In this document: positions 20,990 to 28,892 of the stretch, one piece after another
How positions within the stretch are numbered: position 1 is the first letter of the stretch
How the letters are laid out: each line of letters opens with the position of its first letter
DNA from: a virus
Strand: one strand, 5' to 3'
DNA length: 39,795 nucleotides
IMG/VR virus record: IMGVR_UViG_3300035698_009730
Coordinates: 1-39,795 of that record
Made by a program: the position numbers and the translations under genes
The notes under the pieces: model-generated
What the model saw: the letters and a program-made list of their open reading frames with translations, nothing else
What the model was told of the DNA's origin: nothing
Database searches by the model: none

Positions 20990-21062
20990 CACTGGTAATC
21001 AATGTTAGACGGAAAGCCAAGTACCAGTGGCAGGGCTTTATCGGGAGCGACCCTATCCGTCT
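20990..21062 (-). ncRNA. structured RNA with pseudoknot in the leader of the HNH gene
   Basis: Four sets of complementary segments fold together: outer stem AGACGG/CCGTCT (21007-21012 with 21057-21062), stem AAAGCC/GGCTTT (21013-21018 with 21034-21039), a small GGG/CCC hairpin (21043-21053), and an 8-bp pairing of the second stem's loop with a distant segment (CACTGGTA 20990-20997 with TACCAGTG 21022-21029). In the minus-strand mRNA the last segment lies 9 bases before the SD of the HNH gene. It may control its translation or be a ribozyme-like element. Pairing is seen, function is inference. Confidence 0.5.
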
Positions 21063-21115
21063 TCAATATATATATAATATTTTAATGCAAAAAACAATAG
21101 CAAAAGGATTTAATT

Positions 21116-21550
21116 ATGGCTTTAATAGCTACTAAGACATGGATTCATCCTCAAAATTGGGATGGAAATGTACCTGACACAGGACCGGGCTGGAAAAAAG
21201 TAATCCTTCTCTTGACAGGGATTTGTGATGAAACCGGAGTCAATGAGAACGAAACAGATGTTATAAAGTTGAATATATCAGAATTGCTTAATGTTAACCG
21301 TGAAATTCCAACAAGGACATCAATTGAAAAAATAAAATGGTCCGTTAGTGGATTTTACAATGTTAAGCTTTCCTGGGATAGAGCACCAGAAAATACTATC
21401 GCAATCCTTCCAGAAGGGGCTGGCAAGATCAAGAGACAGATTCTTGACACTGGAGAAGACGGGGATAGGACAGGCGATATTATGCTAACTACTGTTAACG
21501 CAGAGCTTGGTGCAAGTTATTCTATTGAGTTGCATGTGAGATTAAAATAA
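21116..21550 (+). CDS. virion structural protein, 144 aa
   Basis: SD AAAGGAT precedes the ATG. Beta-rich protein with WKKVILLLTGICDETG near the start and a conserved-looking WSVSGFYNVKLSWDRAPE part (about 80-97), ending GASYSIELHVRLK. Short-tailed and other phages have such a gene near the head-tail joining genes. The function is not known. The GDRTGDIMLTT segment suggests an exposed loop. Confidence 0.6.
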   Translation: MALIATKTWIHPQNWDGNVPDTGPGWKKVILLLTGICDETGVNENETDVIKLNISELLNVNREIPTRTSIEKIKWSVSGFYNVKLSWDRAPENTIAILPEGAGKIKRQILDTGEDGDRTGDIMLTTVNAELGASYSIELHVRLK

Positions 21551-21562
21551 CAAGGGGGTTTC

Positions 21563-21799
21563 GTGTTTAAATCAGGTGACCATTATGTAATTTGTGATCG
21601 CTGTGGCTTTAAGCGGTATGCAAGCGACTGTAGGATGCAATGGAATAATTTGTTTGTGTGTGCTGATACATGTTGGGAACCTAAGCACCCTCAGTACCAA
21701 CCACCCAAGCCTTTACACGAAAAACAAAGAGTTGAAATAAACCGTCCTGAAAAAACAGATGTTTTTATAATTACAGAAATAACAGCAGACGACTTGTAA
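21563..21799 (+). CDS. zinc-finger-like phage protein, 78 aa
   Basis: GTG start behind AAGGGGG. FKSGDHYVICDRCGFKRYASDCR with a later VCADTC gives two Cys pairs (C-x2-C and C-x3-C) that could bind zinc. The C-terminal half is Pro/Lys/Gln-rich. Small proteins of this layout are common between the head and tail genes of phages. They may join the head-tail interface or bind DNA, but the role is not established. Confidence 0.6.
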   Translation: MFKSGDHYVICDRCGFKRYASDCRMQWNNLFVCADTCWEPKHPQYQPPKPLHEKQRVEINRPEKTDVFIITEITADDL

Positions 21800-21808
21800 G
21801 GGAGAAAC

Positions 21809-22459
21809 ATGGCAACCTTAACACAACTTCAAACGATTGTCACAAGCATAGTCCAAGACACTGAGTTTACAAATACAATCATAATGGGGTACTTGAATCG
21901 AGGGGTTCAGGAAATAGCAGCAGGTATACCCTCGGCTTTTGGTGACTTTCTGACACCTCCTCTTCCTAATTTGTTTAGTATAGACACCGTAGACACTTCA
22001 ACAGCATTGGCTTATGTATCAATGCCTACAACTTATCAGAGAGGCTTGAGGTTAGCAGTCAATGAAGCTGGCGTGGAAATTGATATTTCAAATTCTTGGA
22101 TTAATTTTTCTGAAACATACCCTCTACTTAACAATTCCGGGAATATATACGAAGTTGCCGAGCAAGGTGGTAAATTATATTATCAAGGTATCCCAACCAC
22201 ATCAGAAGAAATAAGCATACATTTTTATAGACTCCCTGTAGATATGACTGCTTCAAGTGATACTCCAGACGGAATCCCAAGTCATTTACAAGTTCCATTG
22301 TTAACTAATTATGCCTGTAAAGAAATTTACAATCTTATTGAAGATGGGCTTGAGGGGCAGCAAGTTAATACTGCAAAACATAACGCTTTATTTTATGCAG
22401 CATTGAAAACTCTTGAGCTGTCAGTACCATTTGATACAAGGCCATTGGAGTTAATATGA
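21809..22459 (+). CDS. head-to-tail adaptor-like protein, 216 aa
   Basis: SD AAGGGAG precedes the ATG. The N-terminus is a helix pair (TLTQLQTIVTSIVQDTEFTNTIIMGYLNRGVQEIAAGI) like those of phage adaptor (tail accessory) proteins that stack under the portal. The middle is beta-rich, with YYQGIPTTSEEISIHFYRLP, and the C-terminal helices carry HLQVPLLTNYACKEIYNLIEDG. These features fit the gp4 or gp6-like adaptor class. The exact family is uncertain. It overlaps the next gene (ATGA). Confidence 0.6.
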   Translation: MATLTQLQTIVTSIVQDTEFTNTIIMGYLNRGVQEIAAGIPSAFGDFLTPPLPNLFSIDTVDTSTALAYVSMPTTYQRGLRLAVNEAGVEIDISNSWINFSETYPLLNNSGNIYEVAEQGGKLYYQGIPTTSEEISIHFYRLPVDMTASSDTPDGIPSHLQVPLLTNYACKEIYNLIEDGLEGQQVNTAKHNALFYAALKTLELSVPFDTRPLELI

Positions 22460-23358
22460 ACCCAATTCTTATATATTCCGGCTCGTCTGGTTTAAATACC
22501 GTAGCTGATCCTGTAAGGATAGGATTCCAGAAAGGTGGCATAACTGATTTACAAGTTGCGGTAAATATTTCTATTGACCAGTCTTTAAGGATTAATCGTA
22601 GATCTGGGGTTAAAAGGGTTTTAACTGGTTCGTATCATAGCCTATTTTGTGACGGTGGAGACTGTTTTGTTGTAAAAGACGGGGCTTTGTATCAGGTTAA
22701 CTCGGGCAACACCCTAACAGGCATAAGAAGTGGCTTAACTGTAGGTGCAAAGATGGCGTTTGTTCAGGCTGGAGATAGAACTTATTATACAAATGGATAT
22801 GAAAAGGGATATATTTACGATTCGGTTTCATACTCATGGAGCCTTGGAACTTATACGGGACCATCAACGAACAGAAACTTTGAAGCACCACCGATAGGTA
22901 CGCACATGGCGACTTTTAATGGGCGTATGTTTATTGCAGAAGATAAAATCTTATGGTGGAGTGAGCCTTTCAATTTTGATATTTACAATAAATCAGAATC
23001 TTTTGTTCAATTCTATGATGATATTGTTATGGTGCAGGCTGTAGTTGGTGGTCTTTTTGTATCAACAAATAAAAAAATCTATTTCCTTGGTGGTTCAAAC
23101 CCATTGACGTTTACTTTTAATGAAGTGGCTCAATTCCCTGCGGTTGAATGGTCGAACACAGTTGAAAGGGTTGACGCTACAGATATAGAGATTGATGGTG
23201 GATTATGCGCTATGTGGGCAAGCCGTGAGGGAGCTATACTCGGATTGCCTTCTGGGCAAATATTTAATTTAAATAAAAATAAAGTTGTATATCCTGACGA
23301 TGCTACAACAGGCTTTGGTTGTCTTAGGGGTTACAATTTTATACATGGAGTTGAATAA
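22456..23358 (+). CDS. tail or DNA-stabilisation protein with beta-propeller-like repeats, 300 aa
   Basis: The start overlaps the previous stop. The N-terminus (SSGLNTVADPVRIGF) and repeated strand motifs such as HSLFCDGGDCFVV, RTYYTNGYEKGYI, FNGRMFIAEDKILWWSEP and KKIYFLGG give the repeating pattern of a beta-propeller, as in phage tail hub or P22 gp10-like proteins. The last part (GFGCLRGYNFIHGVE) is short. Relatives could be longer, but that cannot be checked here. It presumably closes the tail channel below the adaptor. Confidence 0.6.
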   Translation: MNPILIYSGSSGLNTVADPVRIGFQKGGITDLQVAVNISIDQSLRINRRSGVKRVLTGSYHSLFCDGGDCFVVKDGALYQVNSGNTLTGIRSGLTVGAKMAFVQAGDRTYYTNGYEKGYIYDSVSYSWSLGTYTGPSTNRNFEAPPIGTHMATFNGRMFIAEDKILWWSEPFNFDIYNKSESFVQFYDDIVMVQAVVGGLFVSTNKKIYFLGGSNPLTFTFNEVAQFPAVEWSNTVERVDATDIEIDGGLCAMWASREGAILGLPSGQIFNLNKNKVVYPDDATTGFGCLRGYNFIHGVE

Positions 23359-23359
23359 A

Positions 23360-23536
23360 ATGACTTTACAAATGAGCACAGGATTAAAAGAAGCACTCCT
23401 TGCCAAAGAAGAAGAAAGAAAAAAACGTCAGGAAGTTTTGAAGGCTTCGTCTATGACACTTACAACAGGTTCTATTTTTGAAGAAAATACAAATCTCGGA
23501 CCAGATAGAGAATTTATACAAACAAACAATAACTAA
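23360..23536 (+). CDS. small protein sharing its N-terminus with the next gene, 58 aa
   Basis: The ATG at 23360 is one base after the previous stop and starts MTLQMSTGLKEALL. An earlier start would overlap the previous gene by 70 bases. The first residues match the next gene product (MTLRLSTGLRNGVL) in pattern, suggesting two relatives of one tail-protein N-terminus, this one with a much shorter body (Lys/Glu-rich helix, then a Thr/Asn-rich end). It may be a shortened relative or an adaptor peptide. Confidence 0.5.
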   Translation: MTLQMSTGLKEALLAKEEERKKRQEVLKASSMTLTTGSIFEENTNLGPDREFIQTNNN

Positions 23537-23553
23537 ATATGGAGTAATTTAAA

Positions 23554-24288
23554 ATGACATTAAGATTAAGTACGGGATTGAGAAATGGAGTCCTTGACAC
23601 AAAGGCAGAGGCGGAGAATCTTCAAACAAGCACAACAGCTTTTTCATTTACAGCAGCAGGTGGCTCGACTACAAGTGGTAGTACGTTAGTTGCGTCAGGT
23701 TCTACTTTATCGGCTTTTTGTGTTAGTGATAATCTTACAATAGCTGGCTCAGCCAATAGTGGTACTAACAATTCGTTTGAAATGCTTTCTGTTACGTCCG
23801 GGATAGTTGAGGTAGCAAGTGGATCATTCACTACAGAAGCAGCAAGCCCACAGATTATTATTGCAACCGCCAGGGGTGGATCTTATGTGGATCTTTTTAG
23901 AAATTGTGTAATTGATATCTATTCAGGCTCACAGCCTGCCACTGCTAATGCAGATGAAACAGGCACAAAACTTGTTCATATCACATTAGCCTCTGGAACA
24001 TTTGTAGCAGGTGCAGCAGCAAACGGTTTAAATTTTGGTGCAGTTTCGTCCGGTGTTCTTGCAAAAGAAACAGGAGAAGTATGGTCTGGTGTAGGGCTTG
24101 CAGATGGTACAGCAGGGTGGTTTAGAATTTATGCAAATGCTTACACTACAGGAACAAGCACAACGGCTGTCAGAATAGATGGATCAGTTGCAACAAGCGG
24201 AAGTCAGTTTAATATGTCAAGCACAACGGTTGTAACAGATGCAACAACTACAGTGGATACAGTTGCATTAACTCAACCAGCAGCATAG
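23554..24288 (+). CDS. fibre-like virion protein, 244 aa
   Basis: SD TGGAGTAA precedes the ATG. The N-terminus MTLRLSTGLRNGVL is followed by a Ser/Thr/Gly/Ala-rich beta domain (SFTAAGGSTTSGS…), a RGGSYVDLFRNCVIDIYSG part, and a C-terminal domain (LNFGAVSSGVLAKETGEV… TQPAA, about residues 159-244). Only this C-terminal domain is duplicated in the chimeric gene at 25461-25772. The composition is typical for phage fibres and other exposed virion proteins. Confidence 0.6.
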   Translation: MTLRLSTGLRNGVLDTKAEAENLQTSTTAFSFTAAGGSTTSGSTLVASGSTLSAFCVSDNLTIAGSANSGTNNSFEMLSVTSGIVEVASGSFTTEAASPQIIIATARGGSYVDLFRNCVIDIYSGSQPATANADETGTKLVHITLASGTFVAGAAANGLNFGAVSSGVLAKETGEVWSGVGLADGTAGWFRIYANAYTTGTSTTAVRIDGSVATSGSQFNMSSTTVVTDATTTVDTVALTQPAA

Positions 24289-25510
24289 GAATAGACAATG
24301 TCTTATTCTAATGTAAAAAGTATTATCCTTGATATTGCCGATAGCTATGTTGCTTCACCGACTACAATGGCAATAAGGTCAGTTGACTTTTATTTGTCTG
24401 AAGCTTTAATACCAATCATATCCGATGATATAACTTGTTATTCCACAACTGGTTCAAATGCTGAGGATGCGTTTATAACTGCCCTCTCTAAAACAGGCGG
24501 ATCTTTTGGGAATGAATACTATTCTACTACCGATGAATTAGGGAGAGTTATCTGTGTTTTCGATTCAGCAATAGAATTTGATACGATTATTTTTAACAAT
24601 AGCCACGAATCTGGTGGCTCTACGACCAGGGGAATCAAAAACACAAAGATATATTCATCCACAGACGCAATAACAAGCACAGTCTATAATGAGGCTATTG
24701 CAAATAGCACATTATTATATGATGATACTATTGCAGAACATAGTGGGGCTGATGAAGTTGACAATCAAACACTGGTAACTGATGTCCCAGTTGAAGGCTT
24801 AGACATGACATTGCCAGCGTTAACATTAGAAATAGCGGCAACTGTTGAACAAGAAACAACGGCTGACATAGAGGCGTCTATACCTAGCATGACTATTGTA
24901 ATTAGTGGTCTTTCTGCGTTCCCAGGTCACATGGTGGCCACTATTCCACTCTTATCATTAACCGCCTCTACGTCAGCATCGGATACATTCGATGATTTCG
25001 ATATGGAGATACCGAGCCTTGAACTTGAGGCTTATAATTCTCCAAGCATTAATGCTGAATTGCCAAGCTTAACGATGGAGATGGTGGGTAGAGTAGGGAG
25101 GATTGCAGATATAAAAGCAACTCTTCCAAGTTTAACTATGTCTGCGAAAACTGGTTCAAATATAACCCTTGAGGTTCCGTTTTTATCTTTATCCTCAGAG
25201 GTTTCTACGGCAGAGGTAGAGATAGAATTAACAGCAGATATTGAGGGATTAATACCTGCCTTACGAATGAGAGTGATAAGCAAGCCTCCTGATAATATTT
25301 CTATTTCATTACCAATGCTAACCATGGCAATGGCAGCACAACAATCAGGCGTGAATGATTTCGCTCTTATGCTGCCAGCTTTAATGGCGAGTATTAATTC
25401 AACCGGGGATTCGGGTGATATTACAGATGATGCTTTGAGATATATAAGGGGGTTGATTCGATGATTGTTCTTGACACAAATTTAAAAGCCAAGAGTGCGA
25501 CTACCCAGTA
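24027..25510 (+). repeat. tandem duplication, unit A (1,484 bp)
   Basis: It begins inside the 23554 gene (TTTAAATTTTGGTG) and ends after the codons of DTNLKAKSATTQY. It matches unit B (25511-27027) over its whole length with about three quarters or more identity by eye, and with a 66-base identical patch (24958-25023). Confidence 0.75.
24298..25464 (+). CDS. discoidin-like plus LPxL-repeat fibre protein, copy A, 388 aa
   Basis: The N-terminal domain (about residues 1-160) starts SYSNVKSIILDIADSY, has the AEDAFITALSKTGGS and GRVICVFDSAIEFDTIIFNNSH parts, and looks like a discoidin or F5/8-type beta sandwich. Residues 165-370 hold about nine repeats of 20-30 residues, each with a core like LPSLTM or IPSLEL followed by alternating hydrophobic residues. 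This would make a long beta-structured stalk. The C-terminus DALRYIRGLIR is shared with copy B. Probably a tail fibre or receptor-binding part. It overlaps the next gene (ATGA). Confidence 0.6.
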   Translation: MSYSNVKSIILDIADSYVASPTTMAIRSVDFYLSEALIPIISDDITCYSTTGSNAEDAFITALSKTGGSFGNEYYSTTDELGRVICVFDSAIEFDTIIFNNSHESGGSTTRGIKNTKIYSSTDAITSTVYNEAIANSTLLYDDTIAEHSGADEVDNQTLVTDVPVEGLDMTLPALTLEIAATVEQETTADIEASIPSMTIVISGLSAFPGHMVATIPLLSLTASTSASDTFDDFDMEIPSLELEAYNSPSINAELPSLTMEMVGRVGRIADIKATLPSLTMSAKTGSNITLEVPFLSLSSEVSTAEVEIELTADIEGLIPALRMRVISKPPDNISISLPMLTMAMAAQQSGVNDFALMLPALMASINSTGDSGDITDDALRYIRGLIR

Positions 25511-25772
25511 TTTAAATTTTGGTGCGGTGTCTTCTGGTGTCCTTGCAAAAGAGACAGGCGAGGTATGGTCCGGTGTTGGATTAGCCGACGGGACTGCAGG
25601 GTGGTTTAGGATATATGACAATTCATATACAACACGCGCTAGTTCTTCAGCCGTTAGACTTGATGGATCAGTTGCTACCTCTGGCTCTCAATTTAATATG
25701 TCAAGCACTACTGTCGTTACAGCAGCAACAACTACAGTGGATTCCGTGGCGCTAACTCAACCAGCAGCATAG
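25461..25772 (+). CDS. chimeric gene created by the tandem duplication, 103 aa
   Basis: Residues 1-17 (MIVLDTNLKAKSATTQY) match the start of the gene at 26978, and residues 18-103 (LNFGAVSSGVLAKETGEV… TQPAA) match the C-terminal domain of the gene at 23554. The join falls exactly at the duplication boundary (25510/25511). The frame stayed open through the join and all residues look maintained, so the chimera may be expressed from the coupled ATGA start. Confidence 0.65.
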   Translation: MIVLDTNLKAKSATTQYLNFGAVSSGVLAKETGEVWSGVGLADGTAGWFRIYDNSYTTRASSSAVRLDGSVATSGSQFNMSSTTVVTAATTTVDSVALTQPAA

Positions 25773-27027
25773 GGGGAATAAATGTCTTTTGCTTCTGCTA
25801 AAAGTGTAATCCTCGATTTTGCTGATAATTGGGGTAGCTTTGATGACATGAAAATCAGATCAGTCGATTTTTATATGTCTTCCTCAAAAATATCTGTAGC
25901 TACAGCCGATATCACTTGTTATTCGACAACTAGCGAATCAGCTTCCTACGCGGCCGATAATGTATTTGACACTTCATTATCGAAAACAGGGGCGAGTGGT
26001 GATGCTGAATGGGGTAGTGACGGTTATGGCGACACCCCGACTGTAAATAAAAGAATAATTTGTGTTTTTGATACAGCGATTGAGTTTGATGAAATGCGCG
26101 TAAATAACTCTCATGGGCAAACAGGTTTTGTATATCCGACTCATGGAGTTAAAAATACTGAAATTTATTTTTCCACAGATACGATCACAAGCACTGTCTA
26201 TGGTGAAGCAATCTCGAATAGCACTTTAATTTATGATGATGAAATAGATGAGCATTCGAATGTAAACGAAGAAGACGAACAAATATTAACCTTGGTCACG
26301 GGTGATGAGACTACGATAATTATGACATTGCCCTCATTAACAGCGTCAATAGCTGCAACAATTGTAAACGACACAACGGCTGATATTGAGGCTTCGATTC
26401 CATCTTTAGAAATGACAAATACTGGACATCCATCTTTTCCTGGTCATATAGTCGCTACTATTCCACCTTTATTTTTAACCGCCTCTACGTCAGCATCGGA
26501 TACATTCGATGATTTCGATATGGAGATACCGAGCCTTGAATTTGAGGCTTACAATTCTCCAAGTATTGACATTGAATTACCGAGCTTATCAATGGAGATG
26601 GAAGGCAAGACAGGAAAACTTGCAGATATTAAAGCGACTCTTCCAAGTTTAACCATGTTAGCCAAGGGTGGCTCTAATGTAACCCTTGAGGTTCCGTTTT
26701 TATCCATGACAGCAGATGTGTCAATAGTTGAAGCAGAGGTAGAATTAACAGCAGATGTTGAAGGGTCTATTCCAGTTCTACGCATGAGAGTCATAAGCAA
26801 ACCACCTGATAATATTGCGACTTCTCTTCCATTCTTAACAATGGCTATGGTCGCACAACAAAGTGGTGATAATGATTTTTCTCTTATGATACCAGCTTTA
26901 ATGGCAAGTATTAACTCAGCAGGTGATTCTGGAGATATCGAAGATGATGCTCTCAGATATATAAGGGGACTAGTCCGATGATTGTGTTTGATACGAATTT
27001 AAAAGCCAAAAGTGCCACAACTCAGTA
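25511..27027 (+). repeat. tandem duplication, unit B (1,517 bp)
   Basis: The second unit. It is 33 bases longer than unit A, the difference being 11 extra codons in the repeat-protein gene. Its 3' boundary (CTCAGTATTCTAATTTTGA) and the junction between units (CCCAGTATTTAAATTTTGG) share short homology, which could have mediated the exchange. Confidence 0.75.
25782..26981 (+). CDS. discoidin-like plus LPxL-repeat fibre protein, copy B, 399 aa
   Basis: Paralogue of the gene at 24298, with the same order: an N-terminal beta-sandwich domain (SFASAKSVILDFADNW…, FDTALSKTG-type segment longer by a GDAEWGSDGYGD insert) and about nine LPSL-type repeats, ending DALRYIRGLVR. The N-terminal domains differ most, while the repeat cores and one 66-base patch are the same, so they could bind different surface targets on the same stalk. 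It overlaps the next gene by four bases. Confidence 0.6.
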   Translation: MSFASAKSVILDFADNWGSFDDMKIRSVDFYMSSSKISVATADITCYSTTSESASYAADNVFDTSLSKTGASGDAEWGSDGYGDTPTVNKRIICVFDTAIEFDEMRVNNSHGQTGFVYPTHGVKNTEIYFSTDTITSTVYGEAISNSTLIYDDEIDEHSNVNEEDEQILTLVTGDETTIIMTLPSLTASIAATIVNDTTADIEASIPSLEMTNTGHPSFPGHIVATIPPLFLTASTSASDTFDDFDMEIPSLEFEAYNSPSIDIELPSLSMEMEGKTGKLADIKATLPSLTMLAKGGSNVTLEVPFLSMTADVSIVEAEVELTADVEGSIPVLRMRVISKPPDNIATSLPFLTMAMVAQQSGDNDFSLMIPALMASINSAGDSGDIEDDALRYIRGLVR

Positions 27028-27442
27028 TTCTAATTTTGATTATAATTCAATGGTTAGATTCGGGGACAGATTTCTTTGTGCCTCAGACGATGGCATTTTT
27101 GAAATAAGTGGAGATTCAGATAACGGAGAAGCTATTACCAGTTATTTTGAGCCTCTTACAACTGACTTTGGTATCAGCAATGAGAAGAGATTAAGGTGTG
27201 TGTATATAAGTTATGAATCAAGCGGAAACTTAACTTTGACAGTCAGTACAGAGCTTGGCTTTTCAGGATCGGTTACTATCCCGGCTTCTACTTCCGGGCA
27301 AAAAGCAAGAAAGGTTCCAATGAGCAGATCTGTAAGGGGCAGATACTTTACGTTTCAGATTAAAGGCGTGGGTGTTGATTTCTCAATAGATGAACTTAAA
27401 GTTTTACCAATTATTATAGGGCATGGGCGTGATAGGAATTAA
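26978..27442 (+). CDS. virion protein, 154 aa, probable tail component
   Basis: It starts with the MIVFDTNLKAKSATTQY segment also found in the chimeric gene, then continues into a unique beta-rich body: SMVRFGDRFLCASDDGIFEISGD, a TSYFEPLTTDFGISNEKRLRCVYISYE part and RGRYFTFQIKGVGVDFSIDELKV at the end. This is the complete form of the gene whose first 50 bases were copied upstream. Similar proteins lie beside tail hub genes. Overlaps the next gene by 20 bases. Confidence 0.6.
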   Translation: MIVFDTNLKAKSATTQYSNFDYNSMVRFGDRFLCASDDGIFEISGDSDNGEAITSYFEPLTTDFGISNEKRLRCVYISYESSGNLTLTVSTELGFSGSVTIPASTSGQKARKVPMSRSVRGRYFTFQIKGVGVDFSIDELKVLPIIIGHGRDRN

Positions 27443-28865
27443 CAAAATACTTTTCGGTGGTGATAAAATCACAGCAAAAGAGTTCATAGGGCAAGCAAAT
27501 AGCCAGATGGAAATTCTTTTACAAGAAATGTCATTTCAAAATCTTAAGCAGGGTTTTAGGAAAGTACAGCTTTATAAAAATGTCTGGATTGAATGTAGGA
27601 AAGTATTTGATTACCAGGAATGTAAGATTTATGTCGAGCCTGGGACTGTTACTCCAGAACCATTGTTAGAACCAGAGCAAACAATAATAGAACCAGTTGT
27701 TTTGCTTTTGGTCGAACTCCGAGGTCTTTGTTTTGTTGGGAATTTAGGGTCAGGTAATTATGCTAAAAAGGTCGTTGATGGTGATGGGAACCCTGTCACT
27801 GGAAATGGATCAACAGTTGCTATAGAAAACTGGATAGCTAGTAAATCTAGATTAGTACATGCTAACGCTTTCAGCGAAGTAAATGCTAATTATGCGCGAC
27901 CAGTAGTAACAGGGACTCAAACAGAAATTTCTGACGCAGATTGTACTAAAAACACAGTAATTGGCACGGAGAATAAAGAAATAGAGGGTTATGATAATAC
28001 AGGAGCATACGGGATTACTGCAACGGCTACGTTAGACAGCTACGGCAGTAATCCCGTTCTGTTTCGAGGAGATTTTGGATTTCGTAAAACCAAGACCATA
28101 TCAATGCCAATAAGTGGATTCGCGGGTGGACATTGTGACAGAACCGAATACACTTCGCTTACAAATATAACAGGGACAAAGGCCTTTACTTCTGGTGTTT
28201 ATGCTATCTCATACGAAGAATATCAAATAGATCGACTATATGAGACATCTTGTCCAGTCGTGTTGCCATCAGGGACGTTTGGCAGGGTGCAAAACAATTC
28301 TAGTGAAATAGAGATAGAAATTAAAAGCCCGTTTGCAGGCGGATCTTATGAATATGATTACGAAACATATAATCATTGGTCTACGACAGACTCTTCAGCG
28401 TCCGCAAACAACATGGTAATCAACAGTTATAATCCCAAAAGTATTGGTAGCGTAATGGGGGATGACTCTGCGCCATATATAGTTGTTTATCAAGTAGTGC
28501 AAGCTTATTATGAAATAACAGAGCATGAAACTTGTGGAGTGGTTGATTACCCTTACCCAGCTTGGGATGTCCATTCTGTTGGTGTATTAACAAAGCCAGT
28601 CATAGGCGAACTTAGGTTAAGATATAGTCCGTGTGGCAGTTTCCCTGTAACGACTTATGAAAGCATAAAAGACTACACAATAAATGTTTATTCAAAAAAG
28701 GCATCAACTGGCGACGTGATGGATTTAGACCCATTTTTATTAGATAGCAATGATAGTTTGAGAACTGCAATGGTAAGTCTTAAAGATTATTATGAATCTA
28801 TATCTGGTGTTCCAGTGTTACCGAATGTTTCAGTAATGGATTTTACATTATCTCTTTTAGTGTAA
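27423..28865 (+). CDS. virion structural protein, 480 aa
   Basis: It starts within the preceding gene. Residues 1-60 are helical, with a FQNLKQGFRKVQLYKNVWIECRK segment. A Pro/Glu-rich linker (GTVTPEPLLEPEQT, about 74-87) leads to a large beta-rich body with many Tyr, Ser, Thr and a few Cys. It is typical of tail, spike or fibre proteins. No hydrolase motif was recognised. The function is inferred from its position between tail genes only. Confidence 0.55.
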   Translation: MGVIGINKILFGGDKITAKEFIGQANSQMEILLQEMSFQNLKQGFRKVQLYKNVWIECRKVFDYQECKIYVEPGTVTPEPLLEPEQTIIEPVVLLLVELRGLCFVGNLGSGNYAKKVVDGDGNPVTGNGSTVAIENWIASKSRLVHANAFSEVNANYARPVVTGTQTEISDADCTKNTVIGTENKEIEGYDNTGAYGITATATLDSYGSNPVLFRGDFGFRKTKTISMPISGFAGGHCDRTEYTSLTNITGTKAFTSGVYAISYEEYQIDRLYETSCPVVLPSGTFGRVQNNSSEIEIEIKSPFAGGSYEYDYETYNHWSTTDSSASANNMVINSYNPKSIGSVMGDDSAPYIVVYQVVQAYYEITEHETCGVVDYPYPAWDVHSVGVLTKPVIGELRLRYSPCGSFPVTTYESIKDYTINVYSKKASTGDVMDLDPFLLDSNDSLRTAMVSLKDYYESISGVPVLPNVSVMDFTLSLLV

Positions 28866-28892
28866 TTTAAATAAATAAGGAAGGAATAACTA

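Noticed and set aside
20968-21115. Group I intron or HDV-like ribozyme around the HNH gene
   Set aside because: The pairing order does not match HDV, and no group I P7-like core or split host gene is present. The flanking virion genes are complete.
20338-21135. 265-codon plus-strand ORF
   Set aside because: It lies antisense to the HNH gene, which has clear motifs and an SD. Its own translation shows no domain and it would run into the next virion gene.
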